Below, in pieces: positions 1 through 9,345 of a DNA stretch of 64,000 nucleotides. The notes beneath the pieces were generated by a model that was not told where the DNA came from, searched no databases, and was given only the letters and a program-made list of their open reading frames with translations. Every line of letters starts with the position of its first letter. Position 1 is the stretch's first letter. Both the position numbers and the translations under genes were made by a program. The stretch comes from Acherontichlamydia pituitae (lineage in GTDB: Bacteria > Chlamydiota > Chlamydiia > Chlamydiales > Rhabdochlamydiaceae), in the NCBI GenBank assembly GCA_019634675.1, contig JAHCAX010000009.1, positions 1 through 64,000 on the forward strand, given 5' to 3'.

Positions 1-2
1 CA

Positions 3-3000
3 TGGGAAACCCTTCCCGGAGAAGAGATCCTCCCTTCGCCCGACATCGTCGGCAAGCGCTTCGACACCCTCTTCGAACTGTTGAACAAGAAAAAACCGAG
101 CATCCTGATCTCCTCTTTGCAGGCATGCCTCCAGAAACTCCCATCGCCCAAGCTCATCAAGCCCCTTTGCCAAAGTTGGAAAAGCGGCGACGAGATCAAC
201 TTCTCATCGCTTCCTGAAAAATTGACTCAGATGGGCTATCGGAGGGCGCCTGTAGTCTCCGATAAAGGGGAATTCGCCCTGCGCGGCGGAATTTTAGACC
301 TCTTTCCGATCTCCTCGTTCGATCCCTACCGGATCGAGTTTTTCGGCGATGCGATCGAACAGATCCGCACCTTTGACCCGATCAGCCAAAAATCGATCCA
401 AAAAGTCGACCGACTCTTCCTTCCGCCAGCTTCAGAGCTTGAACTCTTAAAGCAAGATCTCAAACCCTCCAGCCTCATCGACTACGTCGGCAGCGATCTC
501 CTCGTGATCTTCAACAACCTACTCGCCATTGAAGACCGGTATGTCGCCATCAAGAAAATGCCAAGCTTTGGCGGCAAGTACTTTGCCAGCTTAGAAGAGC
601 TCTTTGAAAAATGCCAACGGTTCCCCGTCCACTTCTGGGCCGAGCATCCGATCGAAGAACTCTCCGATGTCCAGATCTCCAAAAAAGCAGGAAGGCGCTA
701 CTACAGCGGCAAAGAGCCCTTGCAGTCCCTTTCCTTCCAAGTCCTCGACCAAGAGATCTCGACAAAACGGTGGCAGCACCCTTTCCGCGAAGTGGGAGAC
801 TTCTTCTCCCTTTCTGAAGACAAGGCTGCCTCGACCGGCAGCGAGATCCTCCACGGGATCCACCGCTTCGCAAAATCCAATATCGACCTCCACTTCACAG
901 CAGCGACAGAAGCGGAAGAGCACTCGTTAAAAGAGCGGATCGCGCAAGAGAAGATCTCCCTTCCCAAGAACACCCATTTCGACCATGGCTACCTCTCCAG
1001 CGGTTTTGTCGTCTCCGACTCGCAGCTCGCCTGCGTTCCGACGACAGAGCTTACACACCGCTACAAGCCAAGGCGCCAAAAGTGGCGCAATACCTACCAC
1101 ACGCCAGCCTCCGAGTTCCACGAGCTATCGCCAGGAGACGTTGTCGTCCACTTCCATAACGGGATCGCCAAATACCTCGGGATCGAAAAGCGCCCCAACC
1201 ACACAGGGCAAATGACCGAGTTCATGGTCCTCGAATATTCTGAGAAAAGCAAACTCTTCGTCCCCGTTTCCCAATCCCACCTCGTCTCCCGCTACATCGG
1301 TGTTAAAGAAGAGATCCCCACCCTCAGCACGCTCGGCTCTCCAAGGTGGCAAAAGACCCGCCTCCAAGCCCAACAAGCGATCATCGGCTACGCCGACCAG
1401 CTCCTCCGCATGAATGCAGCTAGAGCCCTGCACGGCGGATTCATATTCGGGGCTGATTCAAAAGAGATGCAGCTCTTCGAGGCCGACTTCCCCTTCGTTG
1501 AAACAGAAGACCAGCTTCAAGCAATCGATGGGATTAAGGCCGATATGAGCTCGGCAAAAGCGATGGACAGGCTCATTTGCGGCGATGTCGGATACGGAAA
1601 AACAGAAGTGGCGATGCGCGCTGCCTTTAAAGCTGTTGCCGACGGGAAAAAACAGGTCGCCATCCTCGTTCCTACAACCGTTCTTGCCATGCAGCACTAT
1701 GAGACCTTTTGCGATCGGATGGCCAACTTCCCTGTCAACATCGGGGTTGTCTCCCGCTTCCGTTCCGCCAAAGAAGTCAAAGAGACCTTGAAAAAAGTCG
1801 AAGAGGGTTCGATCGACATCCTGATCGGCACCCACCGGATCATCAGCAAAGACGTCCGCTTCAAAGACCTTGGCCTAATCATCATCGATGAAGAGCAGCG
1901 CTTCGGCGTCCGCGCCAAAGAGCACTTAAAAACGCTCAAGACTGGCGTCGACTGCATCACCCTTTCAGCAACGCCGATTCCCCGCACCCTCTACATGTCG
2001 CTGATCGGCGCAAAAGAGATCTCCGTCATCAACACACCGCCTCAAGACAGACTGCCGATCAAGTCGCTCATCGCCGAGCGGGAAAGCGGCCTTATCCAAA
2101 ATGCGCTCCTCCGAGAACTGTCCCGAGATGGACAAGCCTACATGATCCATAACCGGGTCGAAACGATCTTCAAGGTCAGCGACGAGCTCCAAAAGCTTCT
2201 TCCCCAAGCCCGGATTGTCGTCGGCCACGGTCAAATGTCCTCAGATGAGCTCGACACCGTCTTCCACGCCTTTAAAAGCGGCGAAGCTGACATCCTCATT
2301 GCAACAACAATCATCGAAAACGGGATCGACATCCCCAACGCCAACACGATCCTCATCGACCGCGCCGACACCTTCGGCCTTGCCGACCTCTACCAAATGC
2401 GCGGACGCGTCGGCAGATGGAACCGTCCAGCCTACGCCTACTTCCTCGTTCCCCACCGCAGAGAACTTCCTGAGCTTTCCAGAAAGCGACTCCAAGCCCT
2501 TGTCGAAGCCTCAGGCTACGGCGGCGGGATGAAGATCGCCATGCGCGACCTTGAAATCCGCGGGGCCGGCGACATCCTCGGCACGCAGCAATCAGGACAC
2601 GTTTCCACCGTAGGCTTCCACCTCTACTGCAAGCTCCTTAAAAAAGCGATCGAGGCCCTGCGCAACAAATCATCTCCCTCCTTCACCGAGACCAAGATGG
2701 AGTTCTCCTATCCCGCATCTCTTCCCGAAGAATACATCAACGAGGGCTCTCTTCGCATGGAGATCTACCACCGCCTTGGCGAAGCAACCTCCTTCCAAGA
2801 AGTCGACGGGATCCTTGCCGAGCTTAAAGACCGGTTCGGCCCCTATCCTCAGGAAGTGCTCTGGCTATACCATCTGACGCGGCTGCGCCTCTTTGCATCG
2901 CAGCGCCACTTCACCCTATTAAAATTCGAGAACCTCACCTTCACCGCAGAAAGACAGGAAGGAAAAGAGACCGTCAAGAAGACCTTGGCGCTTCCCCGCA

Positions 3001-3077
3001 CCAAAAAGCCCGACGAATGGGAAAAGCAGGTGGTCGAACAGCTCTCTCAAGCCTTCACATTCTCCCGCCGCAAGTAG
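3..3077 (+). CDS. mfd: Transcription-repair coupling factor Mfd (5' truncated)
   Basis: Mfd is a cytoplasmic ATP-driven DNA translocase that removes RNA polymerase stalled at lesions and recruits UvrA. The frame is open from base 3, and its first residues (WETLPGEEILPSP) belong to the N-terminal UvrB-like module, so the start codon lies before the window. About 1024 residues are visible; the family is usually about 1100-1150 long. In visible-part numbering, the RNAP-interaction (CarD-like) region is near residues 370-440 (SPGDVVVHFHNGIAKYLG). Walker A GDVGYGKTE is at 527-535 and the DEEQ box at 629-632. The helicase C-terminal half follows (IATTIIENGIDIPNANT, QMRGRVGR), then a TRCF C-terminal domain. 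No terminator is obvious after the stop. Identity is secure. Confidence 0.97.
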   Translation, partial: WETLPGEEILPSPDIVGKRFDTLFELLNKKKPSILISSLQACLQKLPSPKLIKPLCQSWKSGDEINFSSLPEKLTQMGYRRAPVVSDKGEFALRGGILDLFPISSFDPYRIEFFGDAIEQIRTFDPISQKSIQKVDRLFLPPASELELLKQDLKPSSLIDYVGSDLLVIFNNLLAIEDRYVAIKKMPSFGGKYFASLEELFEKCQRFPVHFWAEHPIEELSDVQISKKAGRRYYSGKEPLQSLSFQVLDQEISTKRWQHPFREVGDFFSLSEDKAASTGSEILHGIHRFAKSNIDLHFTAATEAEEHSLKERIAQEKISLPKNTHFDHGYLSSGFVVSDSQLACVPTTELTHRYKPRRQKWRNTYHTPASEFHELSPGDVVVHFHNGIAKYLGIEKRPNHTGQMTEFMVLEYSEKSKLFVPVSQSHLVSRYIGVKEEIPTLSTLGSPRWQKTRLQAQQAIIGYADQLLRMNAARALHGGFIFGADSKEMQLFEADFPFVETEDQLQAIDGIKADMSSAKAMDRLICGDVGYGKTEVAMRAAFKAVADGKKQVAILVPTTVLAMQHYETFCDRMANFPVNIGVVSRFRSAKEVKETLKKVEEGSIDILIGTHRIISKDVRFKDLGLIIIDEEQRFGVRAKEHLKTLKTGVDCITLSATPIPRTLYMSLIGAKEISVINTPPQDRLPIKSLIAERESGLIQNALLRELSRDGQAYMIHNRVETIFKVSDELQKLLPQARIVVGHGQMSSDELDTVFHAFKSGEADILIATTIIENGIDIPNANTILIDRADTFGLADLYQMRGRVGRWNRPAYAYFLVPHRRELPELSRKRLQALVEASGYGGGMKIAMRDLEIRGAGDILGTQQSGHVSTVGFHLYCKLLKKAIEALRNKSSPSFTETKMEFSYPASLPEEYINEGSLRMEIYHRLGEATSFQEVDGILAELKDRFGPYPQEVLWLYHLTRLRLFASQRHFTLLKFENLTFTAERQEGKETVKKTLALPRTKKPDEWEKQVVEQLSQAFTFSRRK

Positions 3078-3127
3078 TTTTCTTCACGAAATTTCAATCA
3101 GTGCTTTGAAAAACTCACCGTCACCTA

Positions 3128-3445
3128 TTATTTCATTAATGCTTTGCCGATGAAAAAGAAAGCGAGGATGTAGTATTTGTCATCTAATTTATCTTTATAA
3201 GAAAAGTACAGCAAAAAAGAACTCAAAATCACGATCTCTAGAGAGTTTTCAATTTGCGGTGAAACATGATCTTTCAAAGGAAGAGCGTTGATGAGCTTAG
3301 GGAGAGAAACTCCAAGAGCAATAATGTTGAAAATCTTAAATCTTTCCCATTTTTTGTATTGAGAAAAAAGAATTATAGACACTTGAAATATGGGATAAAA
3401 AAAGGGAGATTTGCCTCCTAAAACAACATTAATTACCTCTTTCAT
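3128..3445 (-). CDS. Small hypothetical membrane protein (105 aa)
   Basis: I do not recognise this family. The 105-residue protein is rich in aromatic and aliphatic residues, with likely membrane segments around residues 14-30 (YPIFQVSIILFSQY), 38-52 and 70-84 (IVILSSFLLYFSY). It ends with another hydrophobic stretch and a lysine. The ATG at 3445 is preceded by GAGGTG at suitable spacing, which supports translation. It sits downstream of two other small membrane-protein genes on the same strand and may be transcribed with them, although a gap of about 80 nt separates it. It shares no clear motif with those two. It is AT-richer than the flanking mfd and amn genes, consistent with an acquired or fast-evolving segment. 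Function unknown. Confidence 0.55.
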   Translation of the reverse strand: MKEVINVVLGGKSPFFYPIFQVSIILFSQYKKWERFKIFNIIALGVSLPKLINALPLKDHVSPQIENSLEIVILSSFLLYFSYKDKLDDKYYILAFFFIGKALMK

Positions 3446-3528
3446 TTACACCTCGTGTAGAAAATGGATTAACTCTTGAACATGCTCTAAAGAGTCTGAA
3501 GCGGAAAGTTTATACAAATCGCAATTCC

Positions 3529-3846
3529 TCACTTAGGTACCGACTGAAAAACCAAATATGTTTTAAGCATGACAGCCAGTAATACAAGGCAAACGACAAG
3601 CATCCCTTTATTCATCCGATCTAAAATGCAATTCACAAAAATGATCGTGAATGAGGCAGCGATCAATAGCGTATATGTCATGTCATCGCTGATGCCTATA
3701 CAAAGTATTCTCAGTTGTCCAATAAATCCATAAATAGTGAGATAGACCAGCATATCTCTCAATGCAACTTTTTCCTTCTTATGACATAGGAAGATTAGGT
3801 AGATAAAAAAGCTAGTCCATAAAATCAAATATATCCAATAAGCCAT
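3529..3846 (-). CDS. Small membrane protein, tandem paralogue of the upstream gene (105 aa)
   Basis: Hypothetical integral membrane protein with about three predicted helices (residues 4-20, 33-65 region, 82-98). It is clearly a paralogue of the 140-residue protein encoded just upstream: both have a CHKKxKxAxRD motif after the first helix and a VNC(I/L)L(D/N)RMN(K)xMLVVC motif entering the last one. The ATG lies 2 nt after the stop of the upstream gene, so translational coupling is likely. A local GATAGGA supplies a Shine-Dalgarno. This copy lacks the charged C-terminal tail of its paralogue. I know of no named family; function is unknown, although the conserved basic loop between helices is the most constrained part. 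Confidence 0.7.
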   Translation of the reverse strand: MAYWIYLILWTSFFIYLIFLCHKKEKVALRDMLVYLTIYGFIGQLRILCIGISDDMTYTLLIAASFTIIFVNCILDRMNKGMLVVCLVLLAVMLKTYLVFQSVPK

Positions 3847-3848
3847 TC

Positions 3849-4271
3849 CTATCTCAGTCTTTTAGTTTCTAGATGTTTCTGAGAATCCCTAGCATTGTCC
3901 AGAGAACTTGTCTGCTCTTTCTTCATATTCGTATTCTTCCGCGCTTGAGGGTATAAAATCCGTGTTGTAGCTGACATAACTATCAACAACATCATACAGA
4001 CGACCAGCATGCTTTTGTTCATTCTGTTCAAAAGGCAATTTACAAGAAGAATCATCAAAGAAACGCCTACCACTAATGCATATACAATTTCATTATCGAA
4101 GCCGAATGGCGGAAGAAAGGTTAGATAAACACACAGATAGATGTAAATATTTATGAATGTATCTCTTGCAGCAATCTTTAGCTTTTTATGACATCTAAAA
4201 ATCAAAGGAAAGAAGAGAACTGAGAGTAAAACCCAACAAATCCAATACCCGATAATCACTACATCTCCCAA
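3849..4271 (-). CDS. Small membrane protein, tandem paralogue of the downstream gene (140 aa)
   Basis: Hypothetical membrane protein. Helices are visible around residues 6-27 (IGYWICWVLLSVLFFPLIF), 40-55, 62-85 and 92-110. The signature RCHKKLKIAARD follows helix 1 and VNCLLNRMNKSMLVVCMM starts the last helix; both recur in the 105-residue paralogue that begins 2 nt after this stop. Residues from about 113 form a charged, probably cytoplasmic tail (KNTNMKKEQTSSLDNARDSQ) absent from the paralogue. The pair looks like a local gene duplication followed by tail gain or loss. No family is recognised and there is no catalytic motif. Position between mfd and amn is not informative about function. 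Confidence 0.7.
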   Translation of the reverse strand: MGDVVIIGYWICWVLLSVLFFPLIFRCHKKLKIAARDTFINIYIYLCVYLTFLPPFGFDNEIVYALVVGVSLMILLVNCLLNRMNKSMLVVCMMLLIVMSATTRILYPQARKNTNMKKEQTSSLDNARDSQKHLETKRLR

Positions 4272-4355
4272 TTATTTCCTAATCTTGATAAGACGCCAAG
4301 AAATTGCTGAGATGTTATACAAAAGGGCTTATTTTTATGGAATATTGAACAGCAA

Positions 4356-5174
4356 TTAACGCTTGCCGTTGCCGCCCATGCCGATGTTGCGGTGGTAGGC
4401 GCCTTTGATATGCTGCTCTTGCATTTTGCGCGCAGTCTTGAGGATTGCTATCCCTTTTTCGACATGGTCTCCCATGTAGCGCTCGTAGACGTTTTCAGAA
4501 CTTTTCTTCGTCTTGACCCCATCGTTGTTCAATGGAAGATCGGAAATGAGCAGCAAAGCTCCTAATGTGAACTTCCGCTTGTAGCTTGCCGCAAACAGCG
4601 TCGCGCACTCCATCTCGATCGCTTGCGCCTTTGTCGCTTTCAAGCGGCTTTTGAACTCTTCGTTGAACTCCCAAAAACGCATGTTGGTCGTATAGGTGAT
4701 GCCGATGTGGTAGACAGCTTTCTGCAGTTCCATCACCTCGGTCACCGCTTTTTGCATCAAAAAATTTGCAAGAGCAGGCACTTCAGATGGAAAATAAAAG
4801 TCGGATGTCCCTTCGCCTCGGATACTGGCGACAGGAACGAGGTAGTCCCCAACTTGGTAGCGGCGGCGGAGGCCTCCGCACATGCCGAGAAGCAAGCTGG
4901 TCTTGATCGGCATGAACGAGCACAAGTCGACGACCAAGGCTGCGGCAGGCGATCCGATTTTGAAATCGAGAATGCTCACATCGTCTTTGGGATCATGCGC
5001 TACTTTAAAGGCTGAGCCTTCGATGATAGGAACGTTGCGCGATTTGGAAAAATAATCGACATATCGGGGAAAATTTGTCAGCAATAAGTTGGTGCGGAAC
5101 TGGGCTACCTCGCATCCGGCATACCGTTCCAATGTTTCTTTTGCAAACTGCGCTTCTGTCAATTCTCCAGCCAT
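4356..5174 (-). CDS. amn: AMP nucleosidase, short form
   Basis: Cytoplasmic enzyme hydrolysing AMP to adenine and ribose-5-phosphate, a purine-salvage or adenylate-balancing step. The protein matches the short (about 260 residue) AMP nucleosidases of the nucleoside phosphorylase superfamily. Diagnostic segments are LLLTNFPRYVDYF, the phosphate/ribose-site stretch LLGMCGGLRRRYQVGDYLVPVASIRGEGTSDFY, and the base-site segment AIEMECATLFAASYKRK followed by LLLISDLPL. The long N-terminal regulatory domain of E. coli Amn is absent. I chose the ATG at 5174 over an in-frame TTG at 5183. From memory C. trachomatis CT751 is amn and lies near mfd (CT748) and efp (CT752), so this neighbourhood is an ancestral chlamydial arrangement opened by insertions. 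Confidence 0.9.
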   Translation of the reverse strand: MAGELTEAQFAKETLERYAGCEVAQFRTNLLLTNFPRYVDYFSKSRNVPIIEGSAFKVAHDPKDDVSILDFKIGSPAAALVVDLCSFMPIKTSLLLGMCGGLRRRYQVGDYLVPVASIRGEGTSDFYFPSEVPALANFLMQKAVTEVMELQKAVYHIGITYTTNMRFWEFNEEFKSRLKATKAQAIEMECATLFAASYKRKFTLGALLLISDLPLNNDGVKTKKSSENVYERYMGDHVEKGIAILKTARKMQEQHIKGAYHRNIGMGGNGKR

Positions 5175-5347
5175 TGCCTTCAACCTTTTTTGCGAAGTGG
5201 TCTATTTGGAGTTCATCATATCCGATTTATGCAGCAAAAAGCAATCCTGAGGAATTTTTTCTGAAGAACATCTGGCATCCTTGGAAATAATCGCCAAATC
5301 ATATAGAAAAAACTTTAAACATTAGATTCTTTTCGGAAAGAAAAACC

Positions 5348-7822
5348 ATGAGCTTACGCATCCGTATATTCCTGATGATCGGCGGACTCTTTATCTGCTT
5401 CGCCATCATCTCTTCGCTCATGGAGTCCTACGTGATGAGAAAAGGGATCAAAAAAGCGCAGCAGAACATGCGCGTCCAGATTTTTAAATTAAATGAACAG
5501 AACCGCAAAGATTTAGAAAGCTTTGTCGGATGGCAGCTTGCAGACTCCGATACAAACCTTAATTCTGTTTTGAGCCACACGACAAACCTAAAATTTGAGA
5601 ACCTCCGCTTTGCTCCCACCTCTCAAAACATCCAAAAAGGGATCTGGGAAAATGCTTCCGAGCTTCTCGTTCACTATACCTGGATCGATTTTCTCCAAAG
5701 CACCATTCCCCAACAAGAAACGACGATCATTCCTGACACAGAAGCGATCAATGCAGCTTACAGGATCCCAATCGACAAGGGACTGGCCTGGGTGTTTTTT
5801 CAAGGGCGCGAACAGCCTTACCTTGGGATCAAGATTCCCTACCTGGACAATGCGGAAGTGCCAAATGCCCAAGCGCCCAATGAGATTGTTTCTGGAATCG
5901 ATCCGATGCCCTATTTGCTTTTCGATGTCCAAAAACTGATGCAGAGCGGAACGAAGCCTCTTCTAGAGAACAAACGAAAAAGCATCACGCTGCCTTGGGC
6001 GGAAGGCTATTCGTTGCAAATCGAGGAAATCCCATCGACCTTTAACAAAGCTCTAAGCATGCTGGCATCCCAAAATTTGAAGCCTCCTTTGCAAGCCTAT
6101 CATGACATTCAAAAGGACATTGAGACAGGTCTTACGGAGCAAGGAGGCAACTACTTTAAAATCCCAGCAAATTCGTTGCTGAAGAAAGCTGCGATGGACT
6201 CCTTTCTGGAAGCGCACCTCGAAGGGATCATCGAGCGCTATACGGAAGTCAACCTCCTCTGGATCTTCCTAACAGTGTTCTCGAGCGGGATGTTCGGCGA
6301 TGAACTATTCTCCTATCCGGTTCCGGAAGGGATCTCTCTGTTCTATGTTCAGAACGATCAAGGCGTTGCACTCCTTTCGAAAGACGTCCTTTTTGCGAAC
6401 TCTTTTTTCGATGATAAGAGCTACTATGAAAAGAACTCCTCTCCAACGCAAATCTCAGCGCTTGCCAATTCCATGGCCGTCATCACCCCTCCGAACTCAG
6501 ACCAAATCTATTTTGGCAACACAGCCCGCTATGTGGTGAAAAAGGCTTCTCCTGGAACCGATAGCGCTGGAAAATTCGAAACCCTCGAAGGATTTTTAAC
6601 ACTCGGGATCAATTGCGATAGGATCCTTGAAAAACTGATGCTCGCCGTTAAAGAAACTTCCCTTCTCGTCCACAATGGAAAAATTGTCGGCGCATATGGA
6701 CGGCAAGGAAAAATCAATGAAGGGCTCAACGCCATTCCGATCGACCAGATGCTCGGCAACCGCTCAGGGATCATCTCTTGGGATCAAGTGAACTATTATT
6801 ACATGCATCTGCACCCCTTTTCTGAAATCGACCTCCATTTTTTCCTTTTAGCGCCTGAGCAGAAAGAGTTCGCCATGCTGGACGAGCTTGAAACGGAAAG
6901 CCAGACCATCGTTAAATCGGTTATTACAACCATCCATATCAACGGGATCTTCCTTTTAATCCTCGTCCTTATTTTTTCTCTCAAGGTCGCTTCGAGCATC
7001 ACAAAGCCCATCATCTCTTTGGCCACAGACACTAAAAAAGTCGCTCAAGGAAAACTAGACGACATCGTCATCCCTAAGCCGAAACATCAAGACGAACTGG
7101 CTGTCCTCTGCACTTCATTCCAAGAGATGGTCAGCGGACTTAAAGAAAAGGAGAAGGTCAAAGGGGTCTTGAACAAAGTGGTCTCGGAAGAGGTCGCCAA
7201 AGAGATCCTTAAAGGAACAGTTCATCTCGGCGGCGAAGAAAAGAAAGTGACCGTCCTGTTTGCCGACATCCGCGGGTTCACAGCTCTGACAGAAAAGATG
7301 GCCCCCCACGATGTGATCATCCTTCTCAACACATGCATGACAAAAATTGCTGAGATCATCGACCAGCACAAAGGGATCATCGATAAGTTCATTGGAGATG
7401 AAGTGATGGCCCTATTCGGAGCGCCATTTGATGCGCCCGACCAAGCCATAAGGGCCATCCGATGCGCAGTCGACATCCTGGCTGCCATCGATCGATGGAA
7501 CGTGGAACGCAAAGCTAAAGGCCTTCCCATCATCCAAATGGGGATCGGCGTTCATACTGGAGAAGTTTTAGTTGGAAACATGGGAGCGGAAAACCGGATG
7601 AACTACACAGCGACAGGAAGCAATGTCAACCTTGCCGCGCGCCTCTGCTCCGCAGCAAAAGGGATGGAGATCCTCATCTCCCAAGCAACCCTCGAAGAGT
7701 CCGGCGTAGAACAATCGATCACCTATGAAAAGCTCCCTTCCATTTCCTTAAAAGGGTTCACTCAGCCCGTCCAGATGATCCGGATCCAGTCTCTAAAAAC
7801 ACCCCCAAAAAAAGAAGCGTAA
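5348..7822 (+). CDS. Membrane class III adenylate/guanylate cyclase with HAMP domain
   Basis: Predicted cyclic-nucleotide-forming sensor. A first transmembrane helix (about residues 6-24) is followed by a large periplasmic sensor region to about 520. A second helix comes next (about 528-550, NGIFLLILVLIFSLKV), then a HAMP linker (about 551-605) and a C-terminal class III catalytic domain (about 630-800). Metal-binding aspartates are D640 (FADIRGFT) and D684 (IGDEVMALFG). The adenine-selecting lysine is K680, and the partner position is Thr754 (YTATGSNVN) rather than Asp, the class IIIb pattern common in bacterial adenylate cyclases. The transition-state Asn/Arg lie in NVNLAARL. All catalytic residues look intact, so activity is likely; cAMP is favoured over cGMP by K680. 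A moderate AGGAAAG-like sequence lies upstream of the ATG. It appears monocistronic. Confidence 0.92.
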   Translation: MSLRIRIFLMIGGLFICFAIISSLMESYVMRKGIKKAQQNMRVQIFKLNEQNRKDLESFVGWQLADSDTNLNSVLSHTTNLKFENLRFAPTSQNIQKGIWENASELLVHYTWIDFLQSTIPQQETTIIPDTEAINAAYRIPIDKGLAWVFFQGREQPYLGIKIPYLDNAEVPNAQAPNEIVSGIDPMPYLLFDVQKLMQSGTKPLLENKRKSITLPWAEGYSLQIEEIPSTFNKALSMLASQNLKPPLQAYHDIQKDIETGLTEQGGNYFKIPANSLLKKAAMDSFLEAHLEGIIERYTEVNLLWIFLTVFSSGMFGDELFSYPVPEGISLFYVQNDQGVALLSKDVLFANSFFDDKSYYEKNSSPTQISALANSMAVITPPNSDQIYFGNTARYVVKKASPGTDSAGKFETLEGFLTLGINCDRILEKLMLAVKETSLLVHNGKIVGAYGRQGKINEGLNAIPIDQMLGNRSGIISWDQVNYYYMHLHPFSEIDLHFFLLAPEQKEFAMLDELETESQTIVKSVITTIHINGIFLLILVLIFSLKVASSITKPIISLATDTKKVAQGKLDDIVIPKPKHQDELAVLCTSFQEMVSGLKEKEKVKGVLNKVVSEEVAKEILKGTVHLGGEEKKVTVLFADIRGFTALTEKMAPHDVIILLNTCMTKIAEIIDQHKGIIDKFIGDEVMALFGAPFDAPDQAIRAIRCAVDILAAIDRWNVERKAKGLPIIQMGIGVHTGEVLVGNMGAENRMNYTATGSNVNLAARLCSAAKGMEILISQATLEESGVEQSITYEKLPSISLKGFTQPVQMIRIQSLKTPPKKEA

Positions 7823-7961
7823 GCGGCAGTTTTGCAACTCCCTCTTTCCTTAAAATGAGCGCCCGCCGTACAATCGACAAGTAAATTTTTTTCAATTACG
7901 TCGCTGACCTGCTCATTTCAGCACACTTGGAAAAAATGAACCTTGGAACCGAGGAGGGACC

Positions 7962-9323
7962 ATGTCATTTCTAGATAACGTCAGGCATACTCTTACGCAT
8001 CACGTGCACCCTTTCTTAGAATCGCAATGGCAAGCACAGAAAAAAAGCCCTGCCGGCTCTTTAGGCGCTGCAGTCTTTATCATCGATGAGGTCGCCAAAA
8101 GAACACCAACAATCGGCATCCCCAAACCCCCGACTCCCATGGAAATTCTCGATGGAAGTTATTTCAAGCCGCAAAGAGTGTATGAAATTGCAGAGACCAG
8201 CCTTGTTGGAACATCGGGAGTGGGAGCTGTAACGACAGTTCTCCTGCTCATTACAGGGCTGCCTGGCATTTCCGTCGTCACAGGAGTGCTATCCGTAGGA
8301 ACGCTCGCCGGAGCTTATATGGCCCATGAAGCAGCTGCCACTACCAGCCTGAACGATAGCGTTGCAGAACTAAGGCGCAATATACAGACGATGCAGGAGG
8401 ACCATACCCGCCAAATCGCTCTCTACAGCTTCCAAAATGTCGTTCTTAGGACCAACATCGAAACATTGTCTGCGCAAAACACAGCCTTAAGAGCCAATAT
8501 CGAGAACATGCGGGCCCAAGTGTCCCAGTTTGCCCTGCAGAACCAACATTACCGCGCCATTGCCAATGATTTCAGAGGGTACGTCGAGCAGTTCCGAACC
8601 GGCGCAGTCCATGACCGGGAGCAATTTACAAGAAGGCTCGATGACTTTACCCAACAGATCTCTGCATCGCAAGAGCTATGGAGGAACTTTTCTGCCGAGA
8701 CGACCATCTTCAGGGAGAATTATGCAGCCCAGCTGACCCATCTGCGCGAGGTTGTCGCCCAACTCACAGATCCAAGAGGCACCCTCGTCCGCCTAGAAGA
8801 ACATCGAGCCCTCAATGAACAGATCCAAACCGCAGTCGCCAGGCTCGAGCAGCACCAAAGGGACCTGTCCAACCTCGATGCCCAGATCGCTCTCCGAGAT
8901 GGACAGCTCAGGGAACGGGACCAGTTGCTCGTTCAGCTCCGCTCCGCCCACCATGAGATCCTCACCAGCTACCAGAACCAGACGACAACCCTTGGACATC
9001 GAAACGACGCCCTGGAACGGGAGATCAACCGGATCAGCTCGTTGATCGACCGCCACTTTGACACCACGATCGAAGTCATCGTCAACATCCCCGTCCCTCT
9101 CAACCATGTCCTTGCCATCCGCAAAGCCCCCAACTGGAACGAAAATGTCCGCTTTGCCCCATCGCACGCCGGATGGACAGGCCGCGTTCCTATCGGCAAA
9201 GAGTTCAAGTTCGTGATGATCCCTCCTCATGGAGATCTGCGATGGGAAGGAGGGGCCAACCGGATGCTCGTCAATCCGACGCAAGGCCAGCATGAAATTA
9301 ACGTGCGGCAGCCTGCGTTCTGA
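7962..9323 (+). CDS. Inc-like coiled-coil protein with C-terminal CBM20-like starch-binding domain
   Basis: Hypothetical protein with three recognisable parts. Residues about 84-121 form two hydrophobic lobes separated by a Pro-Gly turn (LLLITGLPGISVVTG), the bilobed arrangement of chlamydial inclusion membrane (Inc) proteins. Residues about 128-365 are long heptad-rich coiled coil. Residues about 368-451 read as a CBM20-like carbohydrate-binding domain. In this last part W392, K416 (EFKFV) and W428 with N433-R434 (LRWEGGANR) match, as I remember them, the starch-binding site 1 residues of A. niger glucoamylase SBD (W543, K578, W590, N595). A strong GAGGAGGGACC precedes the ATG. The family calls are motif-based. 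The inferred role is tethering an inclusion or bacterial membrane to glycogen or starch; no enzymatic domain is present. A perfect 28-bp palindrome follows the gene, then a RasGAP-like gene. Confidence 0.85.
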   Translation: MSFLDNVRHTLTHHVHPFLESQWQAQKKSPAGSLGAAVFIIDEVAKRTPTIGIPKPPTPMEILDGSYFKPQRVYEIAETSLVGTSGVGAVTTVLLLITGLPGISVVTGVLSVGTLAGAYMAHEAAATTSLNDSVAELRRNIQTMQEDHTRQIALYSFQNVVLRTNIETLSAQNTALRANIENMRAQVSQFALQNQHYRAIANDFRGYVEQFRTGAVHDREQFTRRLDDFTQQISASQELWRNFSAETTIFRENYAAQLTHLREVVAQLTDPRGTLVRLEEHRALNEQIQTAVARLEQHQRDLSNLDAQIALRDGQLRERDQLLVQLRSAHHEILTSYQNQTTTLGHRNDALEREINRISSLIDRHFDTTIEVIVNIPVPLNHVLAIRKAPNWNENVRFAPSHAGWTGRVPIGKEFKFVMIPPHGDLRWEGGANRMLVNPTQGQHEINVRQPAF

Positions 9324-9345
9324 CTTCTTTGTAATGATAACATGC

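Noticed and set aside
3077..3128. Intrinsic terminator after mfd
   Set aside because: No GC-rich stem followed by T-run can be drawn.
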